Both the position numbers and the translations under genes were made by a program. Of a stretch of DNA of 64,000 nucleotides, positions 27,613 through 36,587 are shown one piece after another. Within the stretch, counting starts at the first letter, position 1. Each line of letters opens with the position of its first letter. A model generated the notes under the pieces. It did no database searches. It saw nothing but the letters and a program-made list of their open reading frames with translations, and had not been told where the DNA came from. The stretch comes from Vibrio amylolyticus (GTDB taxonomy: Bacteria; Pseudomonadota; Gammaproteobacteria; Enterobacterales; Vibrionaceae), in contig NZ_JAJHVV010000011.1 of the NCBI RefSeq assembly GCF_023145695.1, positions 62,001-126,000 of the forward strand. Reading direction: 5' to 3'.

Positions 27613-28311
27613 TTATGTTCGTAAGTAGCCTTTGCCACGCATGCTTGAAAGCATAAAGTTTAAAAGTAGTGCAACGGTTAGTAGCACGATACCCAGTGCC
27701 ACGCCTTGAGCAAACGCCCCTTTATGGCTTTCCATTGCAATCGCCGTTGGAATATTCCGAGTGAGCCCCATAATATTACCGCCGACCATCATAGAGCAGC
27801 CAACTTCCGTCACTATTCTAGAAAACGCCGCGACTATGGCTGCCATTAAAGGGAAGCGAAGTTCCCACACCATCGTCATTCCAACACGGTATAGTGGAAC
27901 GCCTAGCGTCACCGACGTTTCAATTGCACGGCGATCGCTAGATTGTATTGCGCCGTACATCATTGAAACCAGTACAGGAAAGCAGATGAGTATTTGACCA
28001 ACGATCATCGCTTTTTGTGTAAACAGCAACTGAAGGTCACCCAAAGGCCCGGACCGTGACAACATCATATAAAGCAACAATCCAATAACCACCGTTGGGA
28101 TGGCTTGAAGCGTATTAATGATAGAGAGAAAGAACCATTTCCCCCAGAACTCATTATAAGCTAACACAAAAGAGAAGAGGACAGAGGGTATCAGCACCAA
28201 TGAAATAGCCGAGAGCGATACACTGAATGATACCGCTACAATCTTCCACAACTCTTGATCAAACCCCAAAAGTAAGGAAAGTGCTTCTAGTGTGGTTTGC
28301 CACAAGCTCAT
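27613..28311 (-). CDS. tupB: tungstate ABC transporter permease
   Basis: 232 residues with about five helices and the EAA-type loop (ETSVTLGVPLYRVGMTM, then ELRFPLM). It is the inner-membrane channel of the Tup importer and lies between tupA and tupC in one operon. Confidence 0.87.
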   Translation of the reverse strand: MSLWQTTLEALSLLLGFDQELWKIVAVSFSVSLSAISLVLIPSVLFSFVLAYNEFWGKWFFLSIINTLQAIPTVVIGLLLYMMLSRSGPLGDLQLLFTQKAMIVGQILICFPVLVSMMYGAIQSSDRRAIETSVTLGVPLYRVGMTMVWELRFPLMAAIVAAFSRIVTEVGCSMMVGGNIMGLTRNIPTAIAMESHKGAFAQGVALGIVLLTVALLLNFMLSSMRGKGYLRT

Positions 28312-28364
28312 GAATGTTTAACTCTCATAATGATCTATCTTTGATTTATCTCTTTAACGTGAGC

Positions 28365-29180
28365 TTATTCAGCATTAGCGACAAACAGTTGCTTACCATT
28401 CAGTCGGTAACTGTTTATCAAGACTTGCCCCTTATCATGATCAACTAACCAGTCACTGAATATCTTCGCGCCTTTTTGGTTGATACTAGGGTACCTTTCA
28501 GGGTTAACAAGTATCACTTGGTATGGGTTAAACAGCCCCTTATCTCCTTGGAATAACAACGACAAGTCGAGTTTATTGGTGTACGCCAACCATGTACCGC
28601 GATCGGTAATGGTGTAGCCCTGCATCTCAGAGGCCATATTGAGCGTTGGCCCCATACCTTGCCCAACAGAGCGGTAACCACCAAAGTTAGGTTCAATATT
28701 GGATTGCTGCCACAAACCCTTCTCTTTTTTATGCGTACCAGAATCATCACCACGAGAAATAAATATCGCATTTAATTGCGCAATTTTACTCAGTACTGAA
28801 GTGACATTGTCTGCTTGTTGGATTTTTGCAGGGTCTGCACTTGGACCGACAATAACAAAATCGTTATACATTAATTGTCGAGGTAGTACGCCAAAACCTT
28901 GGTCGACAAAACTAGCTTCTGCTTTCGGTGCATGGGTCATAACTAAATCAACATCACCATTTTCTCCCATTTTGAGAGATTTCCCTGTTCCAGCCGCAAT
29001 GACATCAACCTTATAGCCTGTATCTTTTTCAAATTTGGGTAATAGATGATTAAGTAGCCCAGAATGATACGTACTGGTGGTCGTGGCCAAACGAATGTTA
29101 GGTAGGTTGTCACTTGCATTAGAAGTAACGCTGAATAAACCGAGAGAGAGTGCCACAAAGCCTGTGTGAACGACGTTCAT
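28365..29180 (-). CDS. tupA: tungstate-binding periplasmic protein
   Basis: 271 residues with a signal peptide (cut near SNA|SDN) and the TupA hallmark RLATTTSTYHSGLL, whose TTTS supplies oxyanion ligands; DLVMTHAPKAE and RGDDSGTHKKE are further family segments. TupA proteins bind tungstate more tightly than molybdate. It is the first gene of the operon, under a sigma-54 promoter. I cannot exclude mixed tungstate/molybdate use. Confidence 0.88.
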   Translation of the reverse strand: MNVVHTGFVALSLGLFSVTSNASDNLPNIRLATTTSTYHSGLLNHLLPKFEKDTGYKVDVIAAGTGKSLKMGENGDVDLVMTHAPKAEASFVDQGFGVLPRQLMYNDFVIVGPSADPAKIQQADNVTSVLSKIAQLNAIFISRGDDSGTHKKEKGLWQQSNIEPNFGGYRSVGQGMGPTLNMASEMQGYTITDRGTWLAYTNKLDLSLLFQGDKGLFNPYQVILVNPERYPSINQKGAKIFSDWLVDHDKGQVLINSYRLNGKQLFVANAE

Positions 29181-29235
29181 AGTAATATTAATCCGTTAAT
29201 TTATTTGTAAGTGTTATTAACCCTAGCCACCATAG

Positions 29236-29251
29236 AGCAAAAACAATGCCA
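29236..29251 (-). promoter_or_regulatory. sigma-54 promoter of the tup operon
   Basis: The minus strand reads TGGCATTGTTTTTGCT, which fits TGGCAY-N5-TTGCW exactly, with correct GG and GC spacing. The expected start near 29225 leaves a 45-base leader before tupA. A sigma-54 activator is encoded divergently right beside it. Confidence 0.8.
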
Positions 29252-29340
29252 AGAGTGTGGATTATTATAAGTGACTAAATTACTTGGCTCTAGCAGTAAT
29301 TCTATAGGGTTAAGAAAGGAAATATCGTGGTTAAGGACAA

Positions 29341-29374
29341 AATGTCGCACATTAATCGATGTTACGATGAAAAA
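29341..29374. promoter_or_regulatory. candidate activator-binding palindromes
   Basis: AATGTCGCACATT (29341-29353) is a perfect 5-3-5 palindrome, and ATCGATGTTACGAT follows at 29355-29368 with ATCG/CGAT arms. They lie about 90-130 bases upstream of the tup sigma-54 promoter, a usual enhancer distance, and also just before the regulator gene. Confidence 0.45.
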
Positions 29375-29419
29375 GGTTGGTACACTCTGTCTTAATCCTT
29401 CAATAACATTGAGATTTTC

Positions 29420-30871
29420 ATGCCTGTTCAAAGTGATACCAACACAAACCTCAAATATGATGCCTTTTCAGTTTTAGTTGTCGACGATGAAATTGGAATG
29501 CAAACCATTTTAAAAAAAGCGCTGGGTAAATGGTTCTCAACGGTAGAGTGTACAGGCTGTATTGAAGACGCAGAAAAAATCAGAAAAAACGGACATTTTG
29601 ATCTCATTATCCTAGATATTAATCTCCCCGGCCGATCCGGAATAGAGTGGGAAGAAGTCTTTAATGACAATGAAAAACGTTGTGATGTGATCTTTATGAC
29701 TGGCTACGCCGATCTCGAAACGGCGATCAGCGCGCTAAAGCTGGGTGCAAGCGACTTTATATTAAAGCCTTTTAATTTAGACCAGATGCTTCAAGCCGTG
29801 ACACGGTGTATGCAAAAAAGGTTAGCCGAGCGAATGCAGTACGCACTGCAGCGCGATGTATTACGTCACTGCACAACCGATATTATAGGCAGCTCTGCTC
29901 AAACCGCGTTATTAAAACAGTTGATCGTTCAATTCGCCCCTTCAAAAGCGTCGGTCTTAATAGAAGGAGAGTCCGGAACGGGGAAAGAACTGGTTGCTCG
30001 GGGTGTACATGAGGCTAGTGCGCGTAAAGGGCCTTTTATTCCAATCAACTGTGGTGCCATTGCACCTGATTTATTAGCGAGTGAGTTATTTGGTCATACA
30101 TCAGGCGCGTTTACTGGCGCAAAAAAAAGTAAAGAAGGGCTATTTAGAGTCGCCAATGGAGGGACTCTATTTCTTGATGAAATCGGGGAAATGCCACTCA
30201 CTATGCAAACTTCTTTACTGCGAGTCTTAGAGCAGAGAACCATTCGCCCTGTGGGAAGTGAACGCGAAATTAGCGTCGATGTTCGTATCGTAGCCGCCAC
30301 GAATAGAGATCTGGAACAAGAGGTGAAAAACGGCGCTTTTCGTTCTGATCTTTATTACCGTCTTAACGTGTTGAAAGTAGCGGTACCCGCACTAAAAGAG
30401 CGAAAAGAAGATCTTAAAGAGCTAGTCCCGCATTTCACAAAAATGCTCACCAGTGAACTTGGGATGCCTTTCCCTGACTGGGCTCATGAGGATATTTCAG
30501 CGCTCAATGATCATGATTGGCCTGGTAATATTCGAGAACTTAAGAACCTTATCGAACGCTGCATATTATTGGGTAAACCTCCAGCGCACTATTGGCGAGA
30601 ACTGAACGGTGAAACCATTGTTCCTCATGTTTCAATTCAAGTATCAACAGGAAACGAGTTACCTGAATTTACAGAATCTGGCGCCAATATGGGGCAGGGA
30701 TACCCTGACTCCTGGTCTCTAAAACAAGTAGAACGCGCGCACATTGAAAAGATTGTCGAAATTCATGATGGGAATAAGTCCGCTGCTGCTCGTGATCTTG
30801 GTGTTGCGCGAAAGACTCTAGAAAGAAAGTACAAAGAGTGGTCACATGAGGAGAGTACTTATGCCCAATGA
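29420..30871 (+). CDS. sigma-54-dependent response regulator (NtrC family)
   Basis: 483 residues: receiver domain with phospho-acceptor D66 and K116; AAA+ domain with Walker A GESGTGKE (183-190), the sigma-54 contact loop GAFTGA (229-234) and Walker B TLFLDEIGEM; and a Fis-type helix-turn-helix at the end (AARDLGVARKTLERK). All motifs needed to activate sigma-54 promoters are intact. It is cotranscribed with a kinase and faces the tup operon, which has a clean sigma-54 promoter. Control of tungstate uptake is therefore the simplest inference. No regulator name is known to me. Confidence 0.9.
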   Translation: MPVQSDTNTNLKYDAFSVLVVDDEIGMQTILKKALGKWFSTVECTGCIEDAEKIRKNGHFDLIILDINLPGRSGIEWEEVFNDNEKRCDVIFMTGYADLETAISALKLGASDFILKPFNLDQMLQAVTRCMQKRLAERMQYALQRDVLRHCTTDIIGSSAQTALLKQLIVQFAPSKASVLIEGESGTGKELVARGVHEASARKGPFIPINCGAIAPDLLASELFGHTSGAFTGAKKSKEGLFRVANGGTLFLDEIGEMPLTMQTSLLRVLEQRTIRPVGSEREISVDVRIVAATNRDLEQEVKNGAFRSDLYYRLNVLKVAVPALKERKEDLKELVPHFTKMLTSELGMPFPDWAHEDISALNDHDWPGNIRELKNLIERCILLGKPPAHYWRELNGETIVPHVSIQVSTGNELPEFTESGANMGQGYPDSWSLKQVERAHIEKIVEIHDGNKSAAARDLGVARKTLERKYKEWSHEESTYAQ

Positions 30872-32987
30872 CTTGGGTTTTTTATCTAAGTGGCGATTTC
30901 GATTCAAATCCATGGTGCGCTATCGACTACTGATTTTGTCGTCTGCACCCATTGTTTTGACGCTGCTCTCATTGATCGCGATTACGGTCTATTGGTCTAT
31001 TCACTACACATGGAATTCCACCTTAATCGATGTTTCTGATCGTCTCGGTATTGCGAACAACAGTATTACTTTGTTGCAAACTAAGCAGGCCAAAGATATT
31101 GAGTCCCTCGCTGATTCTTATGACTTTAGAGTTAAATTGGACAAGGGTTTTACTTCCAATGAGACAACGCTTATTAACACGCTATCACAATGGGTATCGG
31201 AACAAAAAGAGCGTTATAAACTCGATTTTTTAGCCTTTTACCCAGTAGGTTCTAAACAATTTCAGGAGGTTAACCCGTTACGGATTTTATCGGCAAACAC
31301 AGAATCCACCTATGGAACCAAGGGTGAATCACATTCGTTGAGACACAATCAATCAGTAACGTCGTTTGATAGGCTTTCGGTTTCTGAACTTGAAAGCTAT
31401 AGCCAAGAATTAAAACAACGTGCTGAAGTTCCTCTGGTTCATGATTCGGGAGTACAAGGGGACGGCCTTGTTAGCCGTACGGTTCTTCCCATATTCGACA
31501 CTAAGCAAATACTAATCGGATATTTAGATGGCGGAATACTGCTTAATAACAGCACAGTATTAGTCGATAAAATTAAAGATTTGATCTATCCCATTACTAA
31601 TCACGATAGCCGTCGACCCGTTGGTACCGTCACCGTCTTTTTGGATGAATATCGTGTGAGTACAAACGTTCCTTTAAACAGTAGTGGTCAAAACACAGAC
31701 CAACCCGCGACTCGCGCAATAGGGACGAAAGTCTCTAAGGAAGTTGAGAAAGCAGTTTTAATTGAAGGAAATCAATGGGTTGACCGCGCATTCGTATATG
31801 ACGCTTGGTACATTACCGCTTACCAGCCGATTAAAGACAGTAATAATGATGTGATTGGCATGTTATATACCGGCTATCTTATTTGGCCGTTTGTGAAAGA
31901 GTACATGACCAATATTGTCGAAGTTAGCATTATGACAATACTCTTGTTACTCGGTTCAGGCTATGTAGTTTATCGAGGCTCAAGAGATCTCTTTCAGCCC
32001 ATCGAACGAATACATAAAGTCGTCAAACACATGCAGCTAGGGAAAGATAAGAGAATTGGTAACCTTGGATTAGATGAAAAGCATGAGTTAGCTCAACTAG
32101 CGAGACAATTTGACAACATGCTTGATTCGCTTGAACAGCGAAAGGTGGAAATTGAACAATCCGCCGCTGAATTAGAGTTGAAAGTTCAAAAACGAACAGC
32201 AAGCCTTGAAGAGAAAACCGCGCAACTTGAGCATCATATTTCCTTATTGAACCAAACGAGAGATAAACTCGTCACCAATGAGAAACTCGCCGCTTTAGGC
32301 GAATTGACCGCTGGTATCGCCCATGAAATAAATAACCCAACGGCGGTTATACTGGGTAACGCGGAACTCATTAAATTTGAATTGGGTGACAACTCTTCTC
32401 AGATTAAAGAAGAGCTCAATGCAATTTTAGAACAAGTGGATCGTATTCGTAATATCACAAGAAGTCTGCTTCAATATAGCCGCCATGGTGGTATTCAAGA
32501 TGAAATCACTTGGGAGCGAGTTAACCCGATAGTAGAAGAAAGTGTCACTTTGGTTAAAACGGGCTCAAAGAAAAAGCAGGTTAGATTTATTACCGATCTC
32601 AAAGCCAAAACTGCCGTTGCTGTCAATCGACATCAGTTTTTGCAGGTCTTAGTCAACCTTCAGATGAATGCCATCTATGCAATGGAAGGCGAGGGTGACT
32701 TGAAGATTTCTACTGATGATTGGTATGAAGGTGAAGAGCTAAAAGGCGCGGTCATTCATGTGGAAGACCAAGGATGCGGTATAAGCCAAGAACAAATCAA
32801 ACGCGTTTTTGACCCATTCTATACCACCAAACGTGACGGAACAGGGCTTGGGTTATCAGTCTCTCAGAGCATTCTAAGCCAGTCAGGTGGTGAGATAAAA
32901 GTCTCTTCAGAGCTAGGGAAAGGCAGCCTGTTTAGCATCTATTTGTTAAAGAAGACTGAGCATATTCCATCGGTTTGTATTGTGTAA
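30861..32987 (+). CDS. membrane sensor histidine kinase, partner of the sigma-54 regulator
   Basis: 708 residues: helix at about 22-45, a large periplasmic Cache-type sensor of about 290 residues, helix at about 350-370, HAMP, a coiled coil rich in E and Q, then HisKA with H488 in GIAHEINNPTAV and an ATPase with DQGCGI and GTGLGLSV. The NtrB/DctB-like core suits a sigma-54 regulator partner. I chose the ATG at 30861, which has AGGAGAG upstream and overlaps the regulator gene by 11 bases. The signal is unknown; tungstate or molybdate in the periplasm is a guess from context. Confidence 0.88.
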   Translation: MPNDLGFLSKWRFRFKSMVRYRLLILSSAPIVLTLLSLIAITVYWSIHYTWNSTLIDVSDRLGIANNSITLLQTKQAKDIESLADSYDFRVKLDKGFTSNETTLINTLSQWVSEQKERYKLDFLAFYPVGSKQFQEVNPLRILSANTESTYGTKGESHSLRHNQSVTSFDRLSVSELESYSQELKQRAEVPLVHDSGVQGDGLVSRTVLPIFDTKQILIGYLDGGILLNNSTVLVDKIKDLIYPITNHDSRRPVGTVTVFLDEYRVSTNVPLNSSGQNTDQPATRAIGTKVSKEVEKAVLIEGNQWVDRAFVYDAWYITAYQPIKDSNNDVIGMLYTGYLIWPFVKEYMTNIVEVSIMTILLLLGSGYVVYRGSRDLFQPIERIHKVVKHMQLGKDKRIGNLGLDEKHELAQLARQFDNMLDSLEQRKVEIEQSAAELELKVQKRTASLEEKTAQLEHHISLLNQTRDKLVTNEKLAALGELTAGIAHEINNPTAVILGNAELIKFELGDNSSQIKEELNAILEQVDRIRNITRSLLQYSRHGGIQDEITWERVNPIVEESVTLVKTGSKKKQVRFITDLKAKTAVAVNRHQFLQVLVNLQMNAIYAMEGEGDLKISTDDWYEGEELKGAVIHVEDQGCGISQEQIKRVFDPFYTTKRDGTGLGLSVSQSILSQSGGEIKVSSELGKGSLFSIYLLKKTEHIPSVCIV

Positions 32988-33013
32988 ATGTAAGTCTATT
33001 TCTAATAACGTCA

Positions 33014-33054
33014 TGAAAAAAAAGGAAGCACTCGTAATGATGCTTCCTTTTTTT
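33014..33054 (+). terminator. terminator after the two-component genes
   Basis: A long stem AAAAAAAGGAAGCA / TGCTTCCTTTTTTT around a 10-base loop; it works for both this operon and the convergent mscS-like gene. Confidence 0.88.
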
Positions 33055-33086
33055 GTTCGTAGTTTATTAGCTTTAGTTATTCGACT

Positions 33087-33965
33087 TTATCCGTTTCTAA
33101 TTGCGATTTGTGGAGGGTTAATACCGTGTTTTTTAAACTCTTTCATTACCCTCAAAGTGATATCGGTTTCAAATAGTTTCTCGAAGCCTGTATCGACAAC
33201 ATACGCTTTGCAGGTGAGTTGAATAGCTAAGTAATTGTCGGTAATCGTCTGTTTGACTAGTACGACAACAGGTTTCGGTAAATGAATATAACGACTCGAA
33301 GAAGCTGCTTCTTGGATTAAATCCCTCGCAAGAGAAATATCTTCTTCCATGCCAATATAAAACGGGATGACAACTTGCATATCCAATGCGCCATAGTTAC
33401 CGCTCACGGTGACTTCATTTAAAAACTTGTTGTTAGGAATAGTAATAATGTCGTCATTAAGAGTGCGCATTCTCACCGAGCGCAAACCAATGGTAATAAT
33501 ATCACCATAGTTACCTTCAAATGTGACGCGGTCACCTACTTGAAAAGGTCGATCAACCATGACGGTCATACCCGCGATGAAAGAGGCGGCAAGATCCTTT
33601 AAAGCGAACCCAACAGATACGGCAAGTGTCCCACCGATAAGCGTAAGTATCTGATCGTTGATTCTAAAGCTCATCATAAAGACCAGGATACCCGCACTCA
33701 TGTAAATAAAGAATTGTAAAAACGACTGTAGCTTTTGAAGCAGCATTCGATACTGGACAAATTGTCCGCCGACACTCACGACCATAGAGTTGATGAATTT
33801 GAGCAACAACCATGTCGCAGCAATAACAATCGAAGAGAAAAATACGCCACTCCAACGAATCAAGCTAGTGAACTGAGAGATATTCTCAACGTCAGCTAGC
33901 TCTTCTGTCGCAAAAACAGATAGGGAGCTCGTAGCGAGGGCGATAAAAATAAATAATCGAATCAT
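33087..33965 (-). CDS. small MscS-type mechanosensitive channel
   Basis: 292 residues with a signal-like start and three helices. The pore helix shows the Gly/Ala pattern (GGTLAVSVGFALKDLAASFIAG), followed by the beta domain (DRPFQVGDRVTFEGNYGDI, TIPNNKF) of MscS. Such channels release solutes at hypo-osmotic shock or are gated by ligands. It begins one base after the stop of a large membrane ATPase gene, so the two are certainly cotranscribed and probably act together. Confidence 0.87.
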   Translation of the reverse strand: MIRLFIFIALATSSLSVFATEELADVENISQFTSLIRWSGVFFSSIVIAATWLLLKFINSMVVSVGGQFVQYRMLLQKLQSFLQFFIYMSAGILVFMMSFRINDQILTLIGGTLAVSVGFALKDLAASFIAGMTVMVDRPFQVGDRVTFEGNYGDIITIGLRSVRMRTLNDDIITIPNNKFLNEVTVSGNYGALDMQVVIPFYIGMEEDISLARDLIQEAASSSRYIHLPKPVVVLVKQTITDNYLAIQLTCKAYVVDTGFEKLFETDITLRVMKEFKKHGINPPQIAIRNG

Positions 33966-33966
33966 G

Positions 33967-36321
33967 TTACTTCACCAGTAAGTGTTGACGGTCTAATACA
34001 TTCGTTATGTGGCGGAACCAGTGATCTGACACCCGAGCTTTATCTTCACTCCACTCTATAAAGCCACGACTTTGAAAATAGCGCAGTGTCCCAATAACTT
34101 CAGCGATACTCAGTTGAGTACATTCAGATAGCTCCTCTGGTGAAGCAACTTCAAGTTGAACAATGGAACGAATAACCGCGAGCATAGGCTTAGGCATAGA
34201 TTCAAGCTCTGCTGATTGTGGCGCGGTAAACAATCGCACTTTAACTTGTTTCGTTTCTTTATCTCGATTTAAAGACAAACGGAAAAAACGGAGTGCTACT
34301 GTCGGGTTACCATCGGAATAGTGCCAAAGAATACGATAGAACCCTTTTCTGGCTCTTTCTGCTTCTGTTATATCTTCTTGGTCCCACTGCTTGGGCACAA
34401 CCAAGCCTTCAAAAGACAATGGGTTTTCAATTTGAGTGTTGATGCGGCTGTCCAATAATTCTTGAATTTGTAACTCACTCCAACGAGGCATGAACGCGAC
34501 CCAATCGAAGAGAAGGCGCTCTCCACGGGCTCTATCGACAAAACGCCAACTCGATTTTTCAATCGCCATAACCACACGATGATTCTTTTTCGACCGCCTT
34601 AGTAAATTTGTCAGCTTTATTAACCCAGATAAGCCTCCAACCATTGGTTTTACCAATCTTTGAGCGTTATCAACCGCAATCAAATAGGTCTGTTCACTTT
34701 TTCTCAAAAACGCCAATACTTGAATCTCGGTTGCCGATTCCTCAAGACCTAAACTAAGGGCAAATAATTCAAGGAGTTCTTTATAGCCAGAGTAAGGGCA
34801 GTTTAGGTAGATAGGTTCTGCATTTTTCACTTTATGCAAAATCGTATTAAGCAAAGTGGTTGCCCCTACGCCTCTTTCCCCAGAAACAACACAGATAGCA
34901 GGGCTGTCGCTGAGTAGGTATTTGGATAGCGTTTTAATTTCATCTTGAGCGTAACGAATTAGATCGCTATCTTGACTACCCGGAAGGACATAATTAAACG
35001 TCTCATTTCCTTTCACTCTCACTAAATGTGATTGTGCGTCACTGGTTTCAGCTTGCTTGGCTACTTCTATTTTGAATAGATAGGCTAACGCTTGGCTAAA
35101 AAAGCTGTATTGTGATAATGCAGAAACAACCCTGTGTTGGAAGGTATGAATAGAAATCCAGGCAATGGCGACAGCAGTTGCCACTATCCGTAATATAAAC
35201 GTATCTCTATGTGTTACTGCCCATTGTAACCACACGGGACGATCAGTTTGCTGAGTCACTATCTCAAAAACGTGTATACGCCATAAACGTAATACAGATA
35301 AAGTGACCAAAACAAACCAGAAGAAAAGGGCACTGTAAATCCAGTGATAGATCGTCGCCTGACCAAGAGTACGTAGTGAAATTTGCAATACCACGCCTGC
35401 AAAAATGGCACTCCACACATAACGTTGAATGGTTTTTAACCTTAACGCTATCATTTCAGGACTTGAGCGGCGGCTGTGCCGATAAACAAACTCTAGAATA
35501 AAGCTAATGGCTATCGAGCCACCTAATACCCACCAAGTAAAGATCTCTAGAAAGATTAGGTGTTGTAAGCTAGGTATAGAAGAAAGCACTCTGAGAGATA
35601 GGGTGATCGCAACTAACCAAGCGATCGCTCTTTGAGCGCGCGTGAGGTACCAAATAATGCGAACCCAAATAGGTGGTGCGGTGTTGACACCTAATTGAGT
35701 TTCTCGAAATATTGATATCAATCGTTGGCTATTGGTAAGCCACCACGTTAAGACAAAATAGATAGCAAAGACTTTTAATGCGACCCAAATGACGGGAACA
35801 GGCGAGATAAACAGGTCTTGAAGAAAAGCGCCAAAGCTTCGAACTTGAAAATAGACCATGTACTCAAGGTTCACTTGAACCAGCGCCCACTCTTGGTTGA
35901 ACTGTTTAACGCCACTAGGACCAAAACCGATTAAATTTTCGCGAGTTCTTTCGTCAGCGAGCATCAGCAGTGCTTGCTTACTTTGACTCAAGCTATTTAA
36001 GGTCAAGTAAGACGATTCAGTTTGTCGCCAATGGTCATCATTTTTTTCTTCTTGGTACGCTGATAACTTGTCATAAAATTGAACTAAATGTTTATCTTGC
36101 TCGTTCAATGTTGCGGTTAGCAACTGATTCACCTTCAGTTTATCGGTTTGTGTCATGAAAAGAGCATCAGGAAATTGAGAGACTTCAGCCGCAATTGAGT
36201 TTGCCGTTTCATCAATAAATTGCTCGGCTGATAAATCATAATTCCACTTTGCACTGGAGGAGAGTGGAACAAGTATCAAGATAGCGGTGAAAAAACGAAG
36301 TAAGGCGCGCATAGAATTCAC
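33967..36321 (-). CDS. multispanning membrane P-loop ATPase paired with MscS
   Basis: 784 residues, family not recognised by name. A signal peptide (cut near SSA|KWN) leads to a helical periplasmic part to about 165, then five or six membrane helices (about 170-400). A cytoplasmic AAA/STAND-like ATPase occupies about 440-690: P-loop GERGVGATT (481-489) with alanine where lysine is expected, and Walker B YLIAVDNAQ (about 546-553). The C-terminus (about 705-784) looks like a winged helix (ASPEELSECTQLSIAEVIGTL). It is translated together with the MscS gene. It could gate or sense for that channel. The missing lysine suggests nucleotide binding without fast hydrolysis. Confidence 0.7.
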   Translation of the reverse strand: MNSMRALLRFFTAILILVPLSSSAKWNYDLSAEQFIDETANSIAAEVSQFPDALFMTQTDKLKVNQLLTATLNEQDKHLVQFYDKLSAYQEEKNDDHWRQTESSYLTLNSLSQSKQALLMLADERTRENLIGFGPSGVKQFNQEWALVQVNLEYMVYFQVRSFGAFLQDLFISPVPVIWVALKVFAIYFVLTWWLTNSQRLISIFRETQLGVNTAPPIWVRIIWYLTRAQRAIAWLVAITLSLRVLSSIPSLQHLIFLEIFTWWVLGGSIAISFILEFVYRHSRRSSPEMIALRLKTIQRYVWSAIFAGVVLQISLRTLGQATIYHWIYSALFFWFVLVTLSVLRLWRIHVFEIVTQQTDRPVWLQWAVTHRDTFILRIVATAVAIAWISIHTFQHRVVSALSQYSFFSQALAYLFKIEVAKQAETSDAQSHLVRVKGNETFNYVLPGSQDSDLIRYAQDEIKTLSKYLLSDSPAICVVSGERGVGATTLLNTILHKVKNAEPIYLNCPYSGYKELLELFALSLGLEESATEIQVLAFLRKSEQTYLIAVDNAQRLVKPMVGGLSGLIKLTNLLRRSKKNHRVVMAIEKSSWRFVDRARGERLLFDWVAFMPRWSELQIQELLDSRINTQIENPLSFEGLVVPKQWDQEDITEAERARKGFYRILWHYSDGNPTVALRFFRLSLNRDKETKQVKVRLFTAPQSAELESMPKPMLAVIRSIVQLEVASPEELSECTQLSIAEVIGTLRYFQSRGFIEWSEDKARVSDHWFRHITNVLDRQHLLVK

Positions 36322-36484
36322 TTAAAACTTATATGGTTAGCTAATAGTGTAGACATTTTTTATTCAAAAAATAGTTAAACTATTGGTAACTAATCCAGTT
36401 AATGTTTTTTAGTGCAATAATTGAACAAAATTTCATGTGCGAAGCGCAAATGTAACTATGCTTGGTAAACAGCAAGTTTATGCA

Positions 36485-36541
36485 ATGAGAACTTGTTCAA
36501 TAAAGCAAACAACACTTGAAGTTCTTGCTACGAACAAGTAA
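36485..36541 (+). CDS. possible 18-residue leader peptide before ybiT
   Basis: A short open frame encodes MRTCSIKQTTLEVLATNK and stops 46 bases before the ybiT start. It lies almost wholly inside an inverted repeat: ACTTGTTC (36491-36498) and GAACAAGT (36532-36539), with inner arms AGCAA / TTGCT. Leader ORFs in hairpins control several ABC-F antibiotic-resistance genes. No good ribosome site is visible, so translation is uncertain. Confidence 0.35.
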   Translation: MRTCSIKQTTLEVLATNK

Positions 36542-36587
36542 CGTTGCGCCGTTTGTAAGTAATCCACTCAATTTTAAGGTAACGGCT

